This document shows positions 18,162 through 26,219 of a DNA stretch of 64,000 bases, piece after piece. This DNA is from Lysobacterales bacterium. GTDB lineage: Bacteria; Pseudomonadota; Gammaproteobacteria; Xanthomonadales; UBA2363. The notes beneath the pieces were generated by a model. It was not told the origin of the DNA. It ran no database searches and saw only the letters and a list, made by a program, of their open reading frames with translations. Numbering within the stretch: the stretch's first letter is position 1; the number at the start of each line of letters is the position of its first letter. A program made the position numbers and the translations under genes. The stretch spans positions 62,001-126,000 of the forward strand of contig JAHCAT010000002.1 in the NCBI GenBank assembly GCA_019634735.1, written 5' to 3'.

Positions 18162-18482
18162 ATGCCCCAGCGCCGTTTCCTGCCGATCGCCCTGGTCGCC
18201 GCCCTGTCCACCGCCTGCACCTGGGTGAAGCCGGACGAGGCCGGCAGCCGCGTGCGGGTGGCCTATGACGGCAACGCGACCGGTTGCACCAAGGTCGGCG
18301 AGATCGGCGTCGGTGTGCGCGACCGGCTGATGCCGGGGGTCGAGCGCAATCCCCTCAAGGTCCGCGACGAACTCGAGTCGCTGGCCCGCAACGAGGCCGC
18401 CGCGCTGGGTGGCGACACCATCGTCGCGGTCGACGAGCCGCGCGGCGGCGAGCAGCGCTTCATCGCCTACCGCTGCCGCTGA
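18162..18482 (+). CDS. DUF4156 family lipoprotein
   Basis: The 106-residue product starts with a lipoprotein signal and lipobox STAC|T, then a domain with GCTKVGEIGVGVRDR and LARNEAAALGGDTIVAVDEP, typical of DUF4156 outer-membrane lipoproteins (relatives of RcsF-like folds). A consensus AGGAG lies 7 nt upstream of the ATG. It is monocistronic; its 3' flank carries a strong GC hairpin. Function unknown. Confidence 0.85.
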   Translation: MPQRRFLPIALVAALSTACTWVKPDEAGSRVRVAYDGNATGCTKVGEIGVGVRDRLMPGVERNPLKVRDELESLARNEAAALGGDTIVAVDEPRGGEQRFIAYRCR

Positions 18483-18567
18483 GGCGGCGCGGCTGCTTTC
18501 CCGGGCGGGTCGACCAGGGCCCGCCAGGTGGCGCGCGGCCCTGGGAGCCTGGCGCTCCATCCGCACT

Positions 18568-18601
18568 TCTCCCCTCCCCCGCCCGCGGGGGGGCGGGGAG
18601 A
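18568..18601. other. Strong GC-rich hairpin in the 3' flank of the DUF4156 gene
   Basis: TCTCCCC at 18568-18574 pairs with GGGGAGA at 18595-18601, and an inner C5/G5 stem continues after one mismatch. No T-run follows on either strand. It could slow polymerase or protect the mRNA end, or be a copy of a small dispersed palindromic element. The rest of 18483-18830 shows no gene. Confidence 0.6.
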
Positions 18602-18830
18602 GGCTGCCCCGGCCAGCGCGCGCTGCCGGGCCGGCAACGATGTAGTTCCCACAGACCGCGCGGCGGCCAGGAGATTGGCGAGGGCAGCAGCGGCCTTGCG
18701 AAGAAGGCCAGGCAAGGCACGGCCCAGCGACGGCGATCGGCGCGCGCTGCGCCGTGTCCGGAGGGCTGTCGATCGCGATGGGCATTGCTGCGTCGCGGCA
18801 CCGCGTGCCGGATGCCTCGACGGGAGGCGG

Positions 18831-18869
18831 AAAAGAAAAACCCCGGACGCCAGGGGTGGACATCCGGGG
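18831..18869 (-). terminator. Intrinsic terminator of the sX13-like RNA
   Basis: A 7-bp perfect stem of CCCCGGA/TCCGGGG is followed on the minus strand by TTTTTCTTTT, the classic Rho-independent arrangement. It also stops any read-through from polA, which ends 157 bp upstream. Confidence 0.85.
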
Positions 18870-18961
18870 CTGTTGCTACTCCAGGCTGCCTAGGGGAGGA
18901 AGCAGCCCTGTCTTGGTCGGTTCACCAGGGAGGAGTGTGAACCTGACGGACCTCACGGCCA
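18832..18961 (-). ncRNA. sX13-like small RNA downstream of polA
   Basis: On the minus strand an RNA of about 130 nt is predicted between a TATGAT -10 box and an intrinsic terminator. It folds into three stem-loops with perfect stems: 18937-18943 with 18919-18925 (7 bp), 18902-18907 with 18884-18889 (6 bp), and the terminator 18863-18869 with 18841-18847 (7 bp). Read as RNA, the loops are ACUCCUCCCUG, UUCCUCCCCUAG and a 15-nt loop with CCACCCCUGG, so all are C-rich and two hold a CCCC core. Xanthomonas sX13 has this three C-loop design, a similar length and, as I recall, a place near polA, where enterobacteria have Spot 42. Homology is inferred from structure and position. It probably binds G-rich ribosome-binding sites of target mRNAs. 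Confidence 0.72.
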
Positions 18962-18967
18962 GTCGCG

Positions 18968-18973
18968 ATCATA
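18968..18973 (-). promoter_or_regulatory. -10 box of the sX13-like RNA
   Basis: TATGAT (5 of 6, minus strand) lies in an AT-richer patch and places the RNA start near 18961. A -35 match is weak, so the start should be mapped. Confidence 0.5.
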
Positions 18974-19025
18974 GATACGCGGGTCATCCTTAAGTTCCGG
19001 TGAAGATCGCGGCGCCGTTCAGCCC

Positions 19026-21770
19026 TCAGTGGGCTTCGTCCCAGTCGGCGCCCTCGCCGACCTCGACGACCAGTTCGACGCTGAGCTCGGCGGCGCCGGC
19101 CATCTCTTTGCGGATCATGGTCTTGGCCTCTTCCACACGGCCGTCACGGACCTCGAACACCAGTTCGTCATGGACCTGCATGATCATCCGCACCGACCTC
19201 GCATCGGCGCCCAGTCGGGCGTGCAGGGCGATCATGGCGCGCTTGATGATGTCGGCGGCGGTACCCTGCATGGGCGCGTTGATCGCGGCGCGCTCGGCCG
19301 CCTGGCGCAGGTTGGCGTTGCGCGCGCGGATATCGTTCAGGTACAGACGGCGGCCGAACACGGTCTCGACGTAACCGCGCGTGCGCGCCTGCTCGCGGGT
19401 CTGGTCCATGAACTCGCGGACGCCGGGATAGCGGGCGAAGTAGCGGTCGATCCAGTCCTGCGCCTCGCCGCGCTCGATGCCGAGCTGGCGCGCCAGGCCG
19501 AACGCACCCATGCCGTAGATCAGCCCGAAGTTGACAGCCTTGGCGGCGCGCCGCTCCTCGGCGGTGACCGCCTCCAGCGCCTTGCCGGCGACCTCGGCGG
19601 CGGTGGCGCGGTGGATGTCGTGGCCGAGCCGGAAGGCTTCCAGCAGGCCGGGGTCGCCGGACAGGTGCGCCATGATGCGCAGCTCGATCTGCGAGTAGTC
19701 GGCCGAGACTATCCGCCATCCCGACGGCGCCACGAAGGTCTTGCGGATCCGCCGACCCTCGGCGGTGCGCACCGGGATGTTCTGCAGATTGGGGTCGGAG
19801 GAGGACAGCCGGCCGGTGGCGGCGACGGCCTGGTGGTAGCTGGTGTGCACCCGGCCGGTCTCCGGGTTCACCTGCAGGGGCAGCTTCTCGATGTAGGTGG
19901 ACACCAGCTTGGCCAGGCTGCGGTACTCCAGGACCACCCGCGGCAGCGCGTGCTGGTCGGCGAGCGCCTCCAGCGCCTCCTCGTTGGTCGAGGCCTGGCC
20001 GGTGGCGGTCTTCACGGTCACCGGCAGGCCCAGTTCCTCGAACAGGACGGCCTGCAGCTGGCGCGGCGAATCCAGGCTGAAGGCGCGCCCGGCCAGGGCG
20101 TGGGCCTCGCCTTCCAGTTCCCGCATGCGTTCGCGCAGGGCCTTGCCCTGGGCGGCCAGCAGGTCGGTGTCGACCAGCACGCCGGTGCGCTCCATGTCTG
20201 CAAGCACCGGCACCAGCGGCATCTCGATCGCGGAGAACACGCTCGCCAGCGCAGGCTCCGCCTGCAGCCGGGGCCACAGCGCCTCGTGCAGGCGCAACGT
20301 GATGTCGGCGTCCTCGGCGGCGTAGGCCAGGGCGCTGTCCAGGTCGACCTGGTTGAACGGGATCTGCCGCGCGCCCTTGCCGGCGACATCCTCGTAGCGG
20401 ATGGTGGTGATGCCCAGGTGGCGCGCCGCCAGCGTGTCCATGTCATGGCGGCTGGCGGTGGCGTTCAGTACGTAGGATTCCAGCATGGTGTCGTACGCGA
20501 AGTCGCCCGCCGGCAGGCCGGCACGGCGCAGCACGTGCAGGTCGTACTTGCCGTGCTGGGCGATCCGCTCGATGCCCGGATCGGCGAACAGCGGCGCCAG
20601 GTCGGCGAGCACCCGGGCGGCGCCGAGCTGCGCCGGCGCGCCCGGGCCGTCGTGCGTCAGCGGGACGTAGCAGGCCTGGCCCGGGGCAACGGCGAAGGAC
20701 AGCCCGACCAGGCCGGCGCGATGGGGGTCCAGGCCGGTGGTCTCGGTGTCGAAGGCGAAGCGCCGTGCGTCGTGCAGCCGGTCCAGCCATGCCTGCCAGC
20801 GGTCGGCGTCCAGGACCAGTTCGTACTGCCGTTCGACCGGATCGCCGTTGCCGTTCGATGCCGACGGTGCGGGCGCCATGGCGGCTGGCGTGCCGGCGTC
20901 CTGCGGCGCCGCCGACGCCACGCCGCTCTCGCCATCGAGTTCGCGCAGCGCTGCGGTGAAGCCGTAGCGGCTGTACATCGACCGCAGCGTCTCGCGGTCC
21001 GGATCGGTGCGGCGCAGATCCGCCGGCCCGGCCTCCAGCGGCACGTCGGTCCGGATGGTGACCAGTTCGCGGTTCAGCGGCAGCCTGGGCAGGGCCGCAC
21101 GCAGGTTCTCGCCCAGCTTGCCCTTGAAGCTGTCCGCAGCGGCGATCACCGCATCCAGCGAGCCATGTTCGGCCAGCCACTTGGCCGCCGTCTTCGGCCC
21201 GCACTTGTCGACGCCGGGCACGTTGTCGATGCTGTCGCCCATCAGCGCCAGCAGGTCGACGATGCGTTCGGGCGGCACGCCGAACTTCGACGCCACGCCG
21301 GCACGGTCCAGCCGGCTGCCGCTCATGGTGTTGACCAGTTCGATGCCGTCGCCGACCAGTTGCGCGAAGTCCTTGTCCGAGGTCGAGATGGTCACCGCCA
21401 TGCCGGCCGCGTGGCCCTGCCGCGCCAGCGTGCCGATCACGTCGTCGGCCTCGACGCCGGGCACGCGCAGCAGGGGAATGCCCAGTGCCGCCACCAGGTC
21501 GAGCAGCGGTTGCACCTGGGCGCGCAGGTCGTCCGGCATCGGCGGTCGGTTGGCCTTGTACTGGGGGTCGAGCTCCTCGCGGAAGGTCGGGCCTGAGGCA
21601 TCCATGACCATCGCCAGGTGCTCGGGCGCCTCCTCCAGGTGCCGGCGCAGCATGTTGAACACGCCGAACAGCGCGCCGGTCGGCTCGCCGTCGCGGTTGC
21701 TCAGCGGCGGCAGGGCATGGAAGGCGCGGTACAGATACGAGGAGCCGTCGATCAGCAGGAGTCGGGTCAT
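19026..21770 (-). CDS. polA: DNA polymerase I
   Basis: The 914-residue protein has all three PolA domains. The N-terminal 5' nuclease starts RLLLIDGSSYLYRAFHA. The 3'-5' exonuclease is intact (DTETTG with Asp341 and Glu343). The polymerase domain has motif A DYSQIELR (Asp691), motif B KAVNFGLIYGMG and motif C HDE (Asp868, Glu869). It fills gaps and removes RNA primers during replication and repair. The ATG at MTRLLLIDG was chosen because homology begins there; a TACAAT box ends 6 nt upstream and no ribosome-binding site exists, which suggests a leaderless mRNA. An sRNA gene follows downstream. Confidence 0.98.
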   Translation of the reverse strand: MTRLLLIDGSSYLYRAFHALPPLSNRDGEPTGALFGVFNMLRRHLEEAPEHLAMVMDASGPTFREELDPQYKANRPPMPDDLRAQVQPLLDLVAALGIPLLRVPGVEADDVIGTLARQGHAAGMAVTISTSDKDFAQLVGDGIELVNTMSGSRLDRAGVASKFGVPPERIVDLLALMGDSIDNVPGVDKCGPKTAAKWLAEHGSLDAVIAAADSFKGKLGENLRAALPRLPLNRELVTIRTDVPLEAGPADLRRTDPDRETLRSMYSRYGFTAALRELDGESGVASAAPQDAGTPAAMAPAPSASNGNGDPVERQYELVLDADRWQAWLDRLHDARRFAFDTETTGLDPHRAGLVGLSFAVAPGQACYVPLTHDGPGAPAQLGAARVLADLAPLFADPGIERIAQHGKYDLHVLRRAGLPAGDFAYDTMLESYVLNATASRHDMDTLAARHLGITTIRYEDVAGKGARQIPFNQVDLDSALAYAAEDADITLRLHEALWPRLQAEPALASVFSAIEMPLVPVLADMERTGVLVDTDLLAAQGKALRERMRELEGEAHALAGRAFSLDSPRQLQAVLFEELGLPVTVKTATGQASTNEEALEALADQHALPRVVLEYRSLAKLVSTYIEKLPLQVNPETGRVHTSYHQAVAATGRLSSSDPNLQNIPVRTAEGRRIRKTFVAPSGWRIVSADYSQIELRIMAHLSGDPGLLEAFRLGHDIHRATAAEVAGKALEAVTAEERRAAKAVNFGLIYGMGAFGLARQLGIERGEAQDWIDRYFARYPGVREFMDQTREQARTRGYVETVFGRRLYLNDIRARNANLRQAAERAAINAPMQGTAADIIKRAMIALHARLGADARSVRMIMQVHDELVFEVRDGRVEEAKTMIRKEMAGAAELSVELVVEVGEGADWDEAH

Positions 21771-21776
21771 GGCCGG

Positions 21777-21782
21777 ATTGTA
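21777..21782 (-). promoter_or_regulatory. Candidate -10 element of polA, leaderless
   Basis: TACAAT (5 of 6, minus strand), then exactly 6 nt, then ATG. The expected first transcribed nucleotide is the A of the start codon. No -35 consensus is visible. Confidence 0.5.
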
Positions 21783-21913
21783 AGGCGCCACGCAGCGCCC
21801 CCCCGCCGGCACGCACTGCCGGGGGCGCCACCCAGCCCAGCCCTGGCATGGTGCAGGCCTGGCCGTTCGGGCCTATGCTGCGCGGCCGTGGCAGGGGCGG
21901 GCAGGAGGCGAGA

Positions 21914-22453
21914 ATGACGGCGGAATCGGCAAGACAGCGGCTGGCGCACCGGCTGGAAGCGCCGCTGCGGGCGCTGGGCTGGCTGTGCGGCGCCTGCGTG
22001 CTGGCCGTGGTGCTGGTCACCTTCGCGCTGGTGGCGCTGCGTTACGGCGCCGGGCGCGGCAGCATCGCCGCCCAGGAACTGGTCCTGCATCTCAATGCCG
22101 TGGCCTTCATGCTGGGCGGCGCCTGGACCCTGCTGCGCGACGGCCACGTCCGCGTCGATGTCCTGCAGCAGCGCTGGTCGCCACGCACCCGGGCGCGCGT
22201 CGAGCTGGCCGGTCTGCTGCTGTTGCTGCTGCCGTTCTGCGCGGTGCTGTTCTGGACCAGCCTCGACTACGTGGCCGCGTCCTGGCGACTGCGCGAGGCC
22301 TCGCGCGAGGTCGGTGGGCTGCCCGGGCTGTACCTGATCAAGGCGTTGATCCCGCTTTCGGCGCTGCTGCTGGCGATGGCCGGGCTGGCGCGTGGCCTGC
22401 GCCTGGACTTCAGCGCGGACCGGGGTGGCGATCCGGCGGTGCCGGCCGCATGA
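21914..22453 (+). CDS. TRAP transporter small permease (DctQ family)
   Basis: The 179-residue protein has four transmembrane helices with the DctQ pattern: an early W in the first helix, RYGAGRGSIAAQELVLHLNAVAFMLG in the second, and the DGHVRVDVL motif between helices two and three. It forms the membrane complex with the large permease, driven by an ion gradient. The ATG is preceded by AGGAGG at 5-nt spacing. Its stop overlaps the next start (ATGA), so the two subunits are translationally coupled. A TATGCT hexamer at 21874-21879 is a possible -10. Confidence 0.93.
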   Translation: MTAESARQRLAHRLEAPLRALGWLCGACVLAVVLVTFALVALRYGAGRGSIAAQELVLHLNAVAFMLGGAWTLLRDGHVRVDVLQQRWSPRTRARVELAGLLLLLLPFCAVLFWTSLDYVAASWRLREASREVGGLPGLYLIKALIPLSALLLAMAGLARGLRLDFSADRGGDPAVPAA

Positions 22454-23823
22454 GCGCGGTCCTGGCGGTCGGATTGTTCCTGGCGCTGTGCGCCGCGCTG
22501 CTGGCCGGCTTTCCGGTGGCCTTCACCCTGGGCGGCGTGGCGCTTGCCTTCGCCGGCCTGGGCTGGCTGCTCGGCGCATTCGACCCGGTGTTCCTGCAGG
22601 CGATACCGAACCGCGTGTTCGGCGCGATGGCCAACGAGACCCTGCTGGCGGTGCCGCTGTTCGTATTCATGGGCCTGATGCTGGAGCGCTCGGGCGTCGC
22701 CGAGGACCTGCTCGAGGCCATGGGCCGGCTGTTCGGCCGGGTGCGCGGCGGGCTGGCGGTGTCGGTGATGCTGGTCGGCGCCCTGCTGGCTGCCAGCACC
22801 GGCATCGTCGGCGCCACCGTGGTGGCGATGGGCCTGATCTCGCTGCCGGTGATGCTGCGCCACGGCTATGACGCCCGCCTGGCCACCGGCACCATCTGCG
22901 CGGCCGGCACCCTGGGCCAGGTGATCCCGCCCTCGCTGGTGCTCGTGCTGCTGGGGGACCAGCTCGGCAACGCCTACCAGCAGGCGCAGTTGCGGCAGGG
23001 CAACTTCGCGCCGGAGTCGGTGTCGGTGGGCGATCTGTTCGCCGGCGCGCTGCTGCCCGGCCTGGTTCTGGTCTGCGGCTACATCGCCTGGCTGCTTTGG
23101 ACGGCCTGGCGGAACCCTGCGCGGGCGCCGGCGCTGGCGGCGCGCCCGGCACCGCTGCCGCGTCGCCAGGTACTGCTGGCCGTGTTCGCGCCGCTGACCC
23201 TGGTGCTGCTGGTGCTGGGCTCCATCCTCGGCGGCTACGCGACGCCCACCGAGGCGGCCTCGGTGGGCGCGGTCGGCGCGCTGGCGATCGCCGCCCTGGC
23301 CGGCCGTCTGGACCGCGCCCGCCTGCGCCAGGTGCTCGACGGCACGGTGTCCACCACCTCGATGGTCTATTTCATCCTGATCGGTGCCGCCCTGTTCACC
23401 GTGGTGTTCCGCGGCTTCGGCGGCGACGACCTGGTCCACGATGCGCTGGCGTCGCTGCCCGGCGGCCTGTGGGGTGCGCTGGCCCTGGTCATGCTGGCGA
23501 TGTTCCTGCTCGGCTTCGTGCTCGACTTCATCGAGATCACCTTCGTGGTGGTGCCGATCGTCGCCCCGGCCCTGCTGGCGCTGGGCGCCGACCCGGTCTG
23601 GCTGGGCGTGCTGATGGCGATCAACCTGCAGACCTCCTTCCTCACTCCGCCGTTCGGCTTCGCACTGTTCTACCTGCGTGGCGTCGCACCTGCCAGCGTT
23701 CCGACCACCGCCCTGTATCGCGGCGTCGCGCCGTTCATCGCCATCCAGCTCGCCATGATCGCCCTGGTGATGGCCTGGCCGGCCCTGGCCACCTGGCTGC
23801 CCGGCGTGCTGTATGGCCGGTAG
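22450..23823 (+). CDS. TRAP transporter large permease (DctM family)
   Basis: The 457-residue protein has about 12 hydrophobic helices and the family landmarks: FPVAFTLGG near the start, AVPLFVFMGLMLERSG, ASTGIVGATVVAMGLISLPVML, AGTLGQVIPPSLVLVLL (the conserved GQ-x-IPPS site), GYATPTEAASVGAVGAL, and LQTSFLTPPFGFALFYLRG near the end. It is the transport channel of the tripartite system. It overlaps the small permease by 4 bp. The solute-binding protein gene is not in this operon but converges from the other strand. Confidence 0.95.
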   Translation: MSAVLAVGLFLALCAALLAGFPVAFTLGGVALAFAGLGWLLGAFDPVFLQAIPNRVFGAMANETLLAVPLFVFMGLMLERSGVAEDLLEAMGRLFGRVRGGLAVSVMLVGALLAASTGIVGATVVAMGLISLPVMLRHGYDARLATGTICAAGTLGQVIPPSLVLVLLGDQLGNAYQQAQLRQGNFAPESVSVGDLFAGALLPGLVLVCGYIAWLLWTAWRNPARAPALAARPAPLPRRQVLLAVFAPLTLVLLVLGSILGGYATPTEAASVGAVGALAIAALAGRLDRARLRQVLDGTVSTTSMVYFILIGAALFTVVFRGFGGDDLVHDALASLPGGLWGALALVMLAMFLLGFVLDFIEITFVVVPIVAPALLALGADPVWLGVLMAINLQTSFLTPPFGFALFYLRGVAPASVPTTALYRGVAPFIAIQLAMIALVMAWPALATWLPGVLYGR

Positions 23824-23824
23824 C

Positions 23825-23848
23825 GGGGATCAGGGAGCAGGGAGCGGG
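23825..23848 (+). other. G-quadruplex-type motif directly after the TRAP permease stop
   Basis: Four G-tracts (4, 3, 3 and 3 G) separated by 4, 4 and 3 nt begin 2 bases after the stop codon. A related AGCGG-type purine-rich stretch continues to about 23865. It lies between convergent genes, where it could slow read-through in either direction. Confidence 0.5.
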
Positions 23849-23886
23849 TAGCGGAGAGCGGGGCTCCGACTTCCCTTGGGGCGAGT

Positions 23887-24984
23887 TCAACCGCGCGCCA
23901 GGTAGTAGGGCAGCTCGCTGCTGCGGTGCCAGGCCGCGGCATCCGTCTGGAAGGCGCGATAGGACTCGAGCACCCGGCCGGCGAAGGCATCGCGCGCGGC
24001 GACCTCGGCGACCACCTGGTCGGAAGCCTCCTTCAGCGCCGCCAGCACCGGGTCCGGCAGCGCCCGCACGTCGACCTTGTGCTCGTCGCGCAGCTGCTCC
24101 AGCGCCCGGCCGTTCTGCGCGGTCATCTCGGCCAGCACGTCGTCGTTGATCGCCCGGCAGCAGGCTTCGACGATCGCCTGCAGATCCTCGGGCAGGGACT
24201 CGAATGCCGTCTTGTTGACGATGCACTCCAGCGTCGCGCAGGGCTCCTGCCAACCCGGGTAGTAGTAATGCCGGGCCGCGCGGTGCAGGCCGAAGGCCAG
24301 GTCGTTGTAGGGTCCGACCCATTCGGTGGCATCGATCACGCCGGTCTGGAGGGCGGTGAACAGTTCGGCGCCGGGCAGGTTGACCGGCGTCGCGCCCAGC
24401 CGCGCCATCACCTCGCCGCCCAGGCCGGGAATGCGCATCTTCAGGCCGCGCAGGTCGGCCGCGGTGCGGATCTCGCGGTTGAACCAGCCGGCCATCTGCA
24501 CGCCGGTATTGCCGGCCGGGAACGGCACCAGGCCGAAACCCGCATACAGCTCGCGCCACAGTTCAAGCCCGCCGCCGTGGTACAGCCAGCCGTTCATCTC
24601 CTGGGTGTTGAGGCCGAACGGCACCGCCGCGAAGAACGGACAGGCCGGCGACTTGCCGCCCCAGTAGTAGGCGGCGCCATGGCCCATCTGCGCGGTGCCG
24701 CGCGCGACCGCGTCGAAGGTCTCGAACGGCGGTACCAGCTCGCCGCCGCCGTACACGCGCACGCTCAGCCGGCCGCCCGAGGCGGCCGTGATCATCCGCG
24801 CCAGGCGTGCCGCGCCGGTGCCCAGCGCAGGGAAGTTGGCGGGCCAGGTGGTCACCATGTTCCACTGGAACCTGCGCGCATCGCGTTCGCCCGCAGCGGG
24901 GGCGGAGGCCTCACGGGTGCAGGCGGCCAGGGAACCGGTGGCGGCCAGGGTGCCGCCGGCCTTCAGGAACTGACGTCGTTGCAT
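23887..24984 (-). CDS. TRAP transporter solute-binding protein (DctP/TakP-like)
   Basis: The 365-residue protein has a QRRQFLK twin-arginine motif and a lipobox (LAAC|T), so it is likely a Tat-exported lipoprotein facing the periplasm. Family marks include WNMVTTWPANFP, VYGGGELVPPFETFDAV, the AAYYWGGKSPACPFFAAVPFG segment, MRIPGLGGEVMARLGATPVNLPG and GVIDATEWVGPYND, which together match the TakP-like branch that binds 2-oxo acids or other monocarboxylates. The ligand is inferred by branch only. It converges on the membrane subunit operon and must have its own promoter. Confidence 0.9.
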   Translation of the reverse strand: MQRRQFLKAGGTLAATGSLAACTREASAPAAGERDARRFQWNMVTTWPANFPALGTGAARLARMITAASGGRLSVRVYGGGELVPPFETFDAVARGTAQMGHGAAYYWGGKSPACPFFAAVPFGLNTQEMNGWLYHGGGLELWRELYAGFGLVPFPAGNTGVQMAGWFNREIRTAADLRGLKMRIPGLGGEVMARLGATPVNLPGAELFTALQTGVIDATEWVGPYNDLAFGLHRAARHYYYPGWQEPCATLECIVNKTAFESLPEDLQAIVEACCRAINDDVLAEMTAQNGRALEQLRDEHKVDVRALPDPVLAALKEASDQVVAEVAARDAFAGRVLESYRAFQTDAAAWHRSSELPYYLARG

Positions 24985-25116
24985 GGCGGAGTCGGCAGGT
25001 CGGGCGAAGCGCCCATCCTGCGGCCGGTCGCGGCGGCTTGCAACCGTTGGCGGCCCTGGCTCGACCGGCCGCCAGGCATCCTCGGCTGCGACCGGAGACC
25101 CGCGGCCCGGCTCCGG

Positions 25117-25944
25117 TCAGCGTTCCGCCAGCGCAGCTTCGAGGTCCAGCAGCCAGGCCTGTTTCAGTTCATCGACGCGCGCCTGATCGGCCACCACATC
25201 GCGCAGCCCGGCCAGCCCTTCGCGGGCGACGACGAAATCGACGAACGACCAGGACAGGGCGTAGAAGGGCCGCGCGTAACGGGTGCGATCGGTCAGCACC
25301 TTGGTGTTGATCGCCTCGAGCGCCGGCGGCAGGTGGCGGCGCCGGCCGGGCGGACCGATCAGCGCCAGCACTTCGCGGCCCTCCGGCGTCGCCAGGTGCA
25401 GATGGACGTCGTGCAGGCGTTCCGGGACGACGTTGGAATGGTGGTAGCCGCCGCTGACCGGTTCGACCGCGGCGGCGACATGGTTGGCGAGGCCCTCGCC
25501 CAGCCACTCCGAATGCCGCCAGGACCAGCTCGCAACGGCGTGCACCAGTTCGTGCAGGTACGGGGCGGAGCGGTCGGCGATGCGCCAGGTGGGGATGTAG
25601 ACCATGGTCGGCACATCGAAACGCACGTGCGACATGCCCACCTTCGGGCTCATGAAGACCTCGACCCGGCGCGGCGCCTCCGGTTCGTCGAGCAGGCCGC
25701 CCAGATGTCCCTGCACGGCGGCCAGGCCGCTTTCCAGCTGCGCCAGGAACGCGGCAACGGTCGCCTCGTCGAGGCCGTCGGGATCGATCCACAGAGTGAG
25801 CCCCTCGGCCTCGTGACGCTGTCCGCCGGCATGCAGCGCCTCGGTGACCTCCAGAGCCCGCTGCATCTGCCTGGATTGGGCGGGCAGCCATCCGGCGTGC
25901 AGCCACAGGACGAGCAGGGCAAGAGCGAGGCGTCGGTTCGGCAT
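25117..25944 (-). CDS. Exported gluzincin-type peptidase-like protein
   Basis: Starting at the ATG of MPNRRLALAL gives 275 residues with a signal peptide (to about residue 22). The zinc motif HELVH is at 131-135 and Glu150 in WLGEGLANHVAA is the likely third ligand, a gluzincin arrangement. The rest, with RYARPFYALSWSFVDFVV, looks like the basement-membrane/peptidase-MA type fold seen in secreted DUF-type peptidases. Activity is inferred from motifs. The open frame extends further upstream, but those residues lie before the signal peptide. Confidence 0.8.
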   Translation of the reverse strand: MPNRRLALALLVLWLHAGWLPAQSRQMQRALEVTEALHAGGQRHEAEGLTLWIDPDGLDEATVAAFLAQLESGLAAVQGHLGGLLDEPEAPRRVEVFMSPKVGMSHVRFDVPTMVYIPTWRIADRSAPYLHELVHAVASWSWRHSEWLGEGLANHVAAAVEPVSGGYHHSNVVPERLHDVHLHLATPEGREVLALIGPPGRRRHLPPALEAINTKVLTDRTRYARPFYALSWSFVDFVVAREGLAGLRDVVADQARVDELKQAWLLDLEAALAER

Positions 25945-26219
25945 CGGGGTATCCGGTGATCGGGCGGCGCAGGTTACGTGACCAGGCCCGCCATCGTGTT
26001 CACCGTTTGTTGTCGTGCTCCGACCTCCTTGGCAACGGCGCCATTCTCCTCCCGATCCGGAGCGATCGGCTCCGCTGCCCGCTGGATCGTTCACCATCAC
26101 CGCGGATTGAAGCGCGCCCAAGTGCCCTTGGCCGGATTCCGGTGCAAGAACCGGATTCGCGGCAAGAGCGGCGAGACACGGCGGGTCGTCACTAGAATCC
26201 GCGATCCCCTGCCGGCGCA

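Noticed and set aside
18841-18869. The hairpin as terminator of the plus-strand DUF4156 gene.
   Set aside because: The T-run follows the stem only on the minus strand, and the stem lies over 350 bp from the DUF4156 stop. It belongs to the sRNA.
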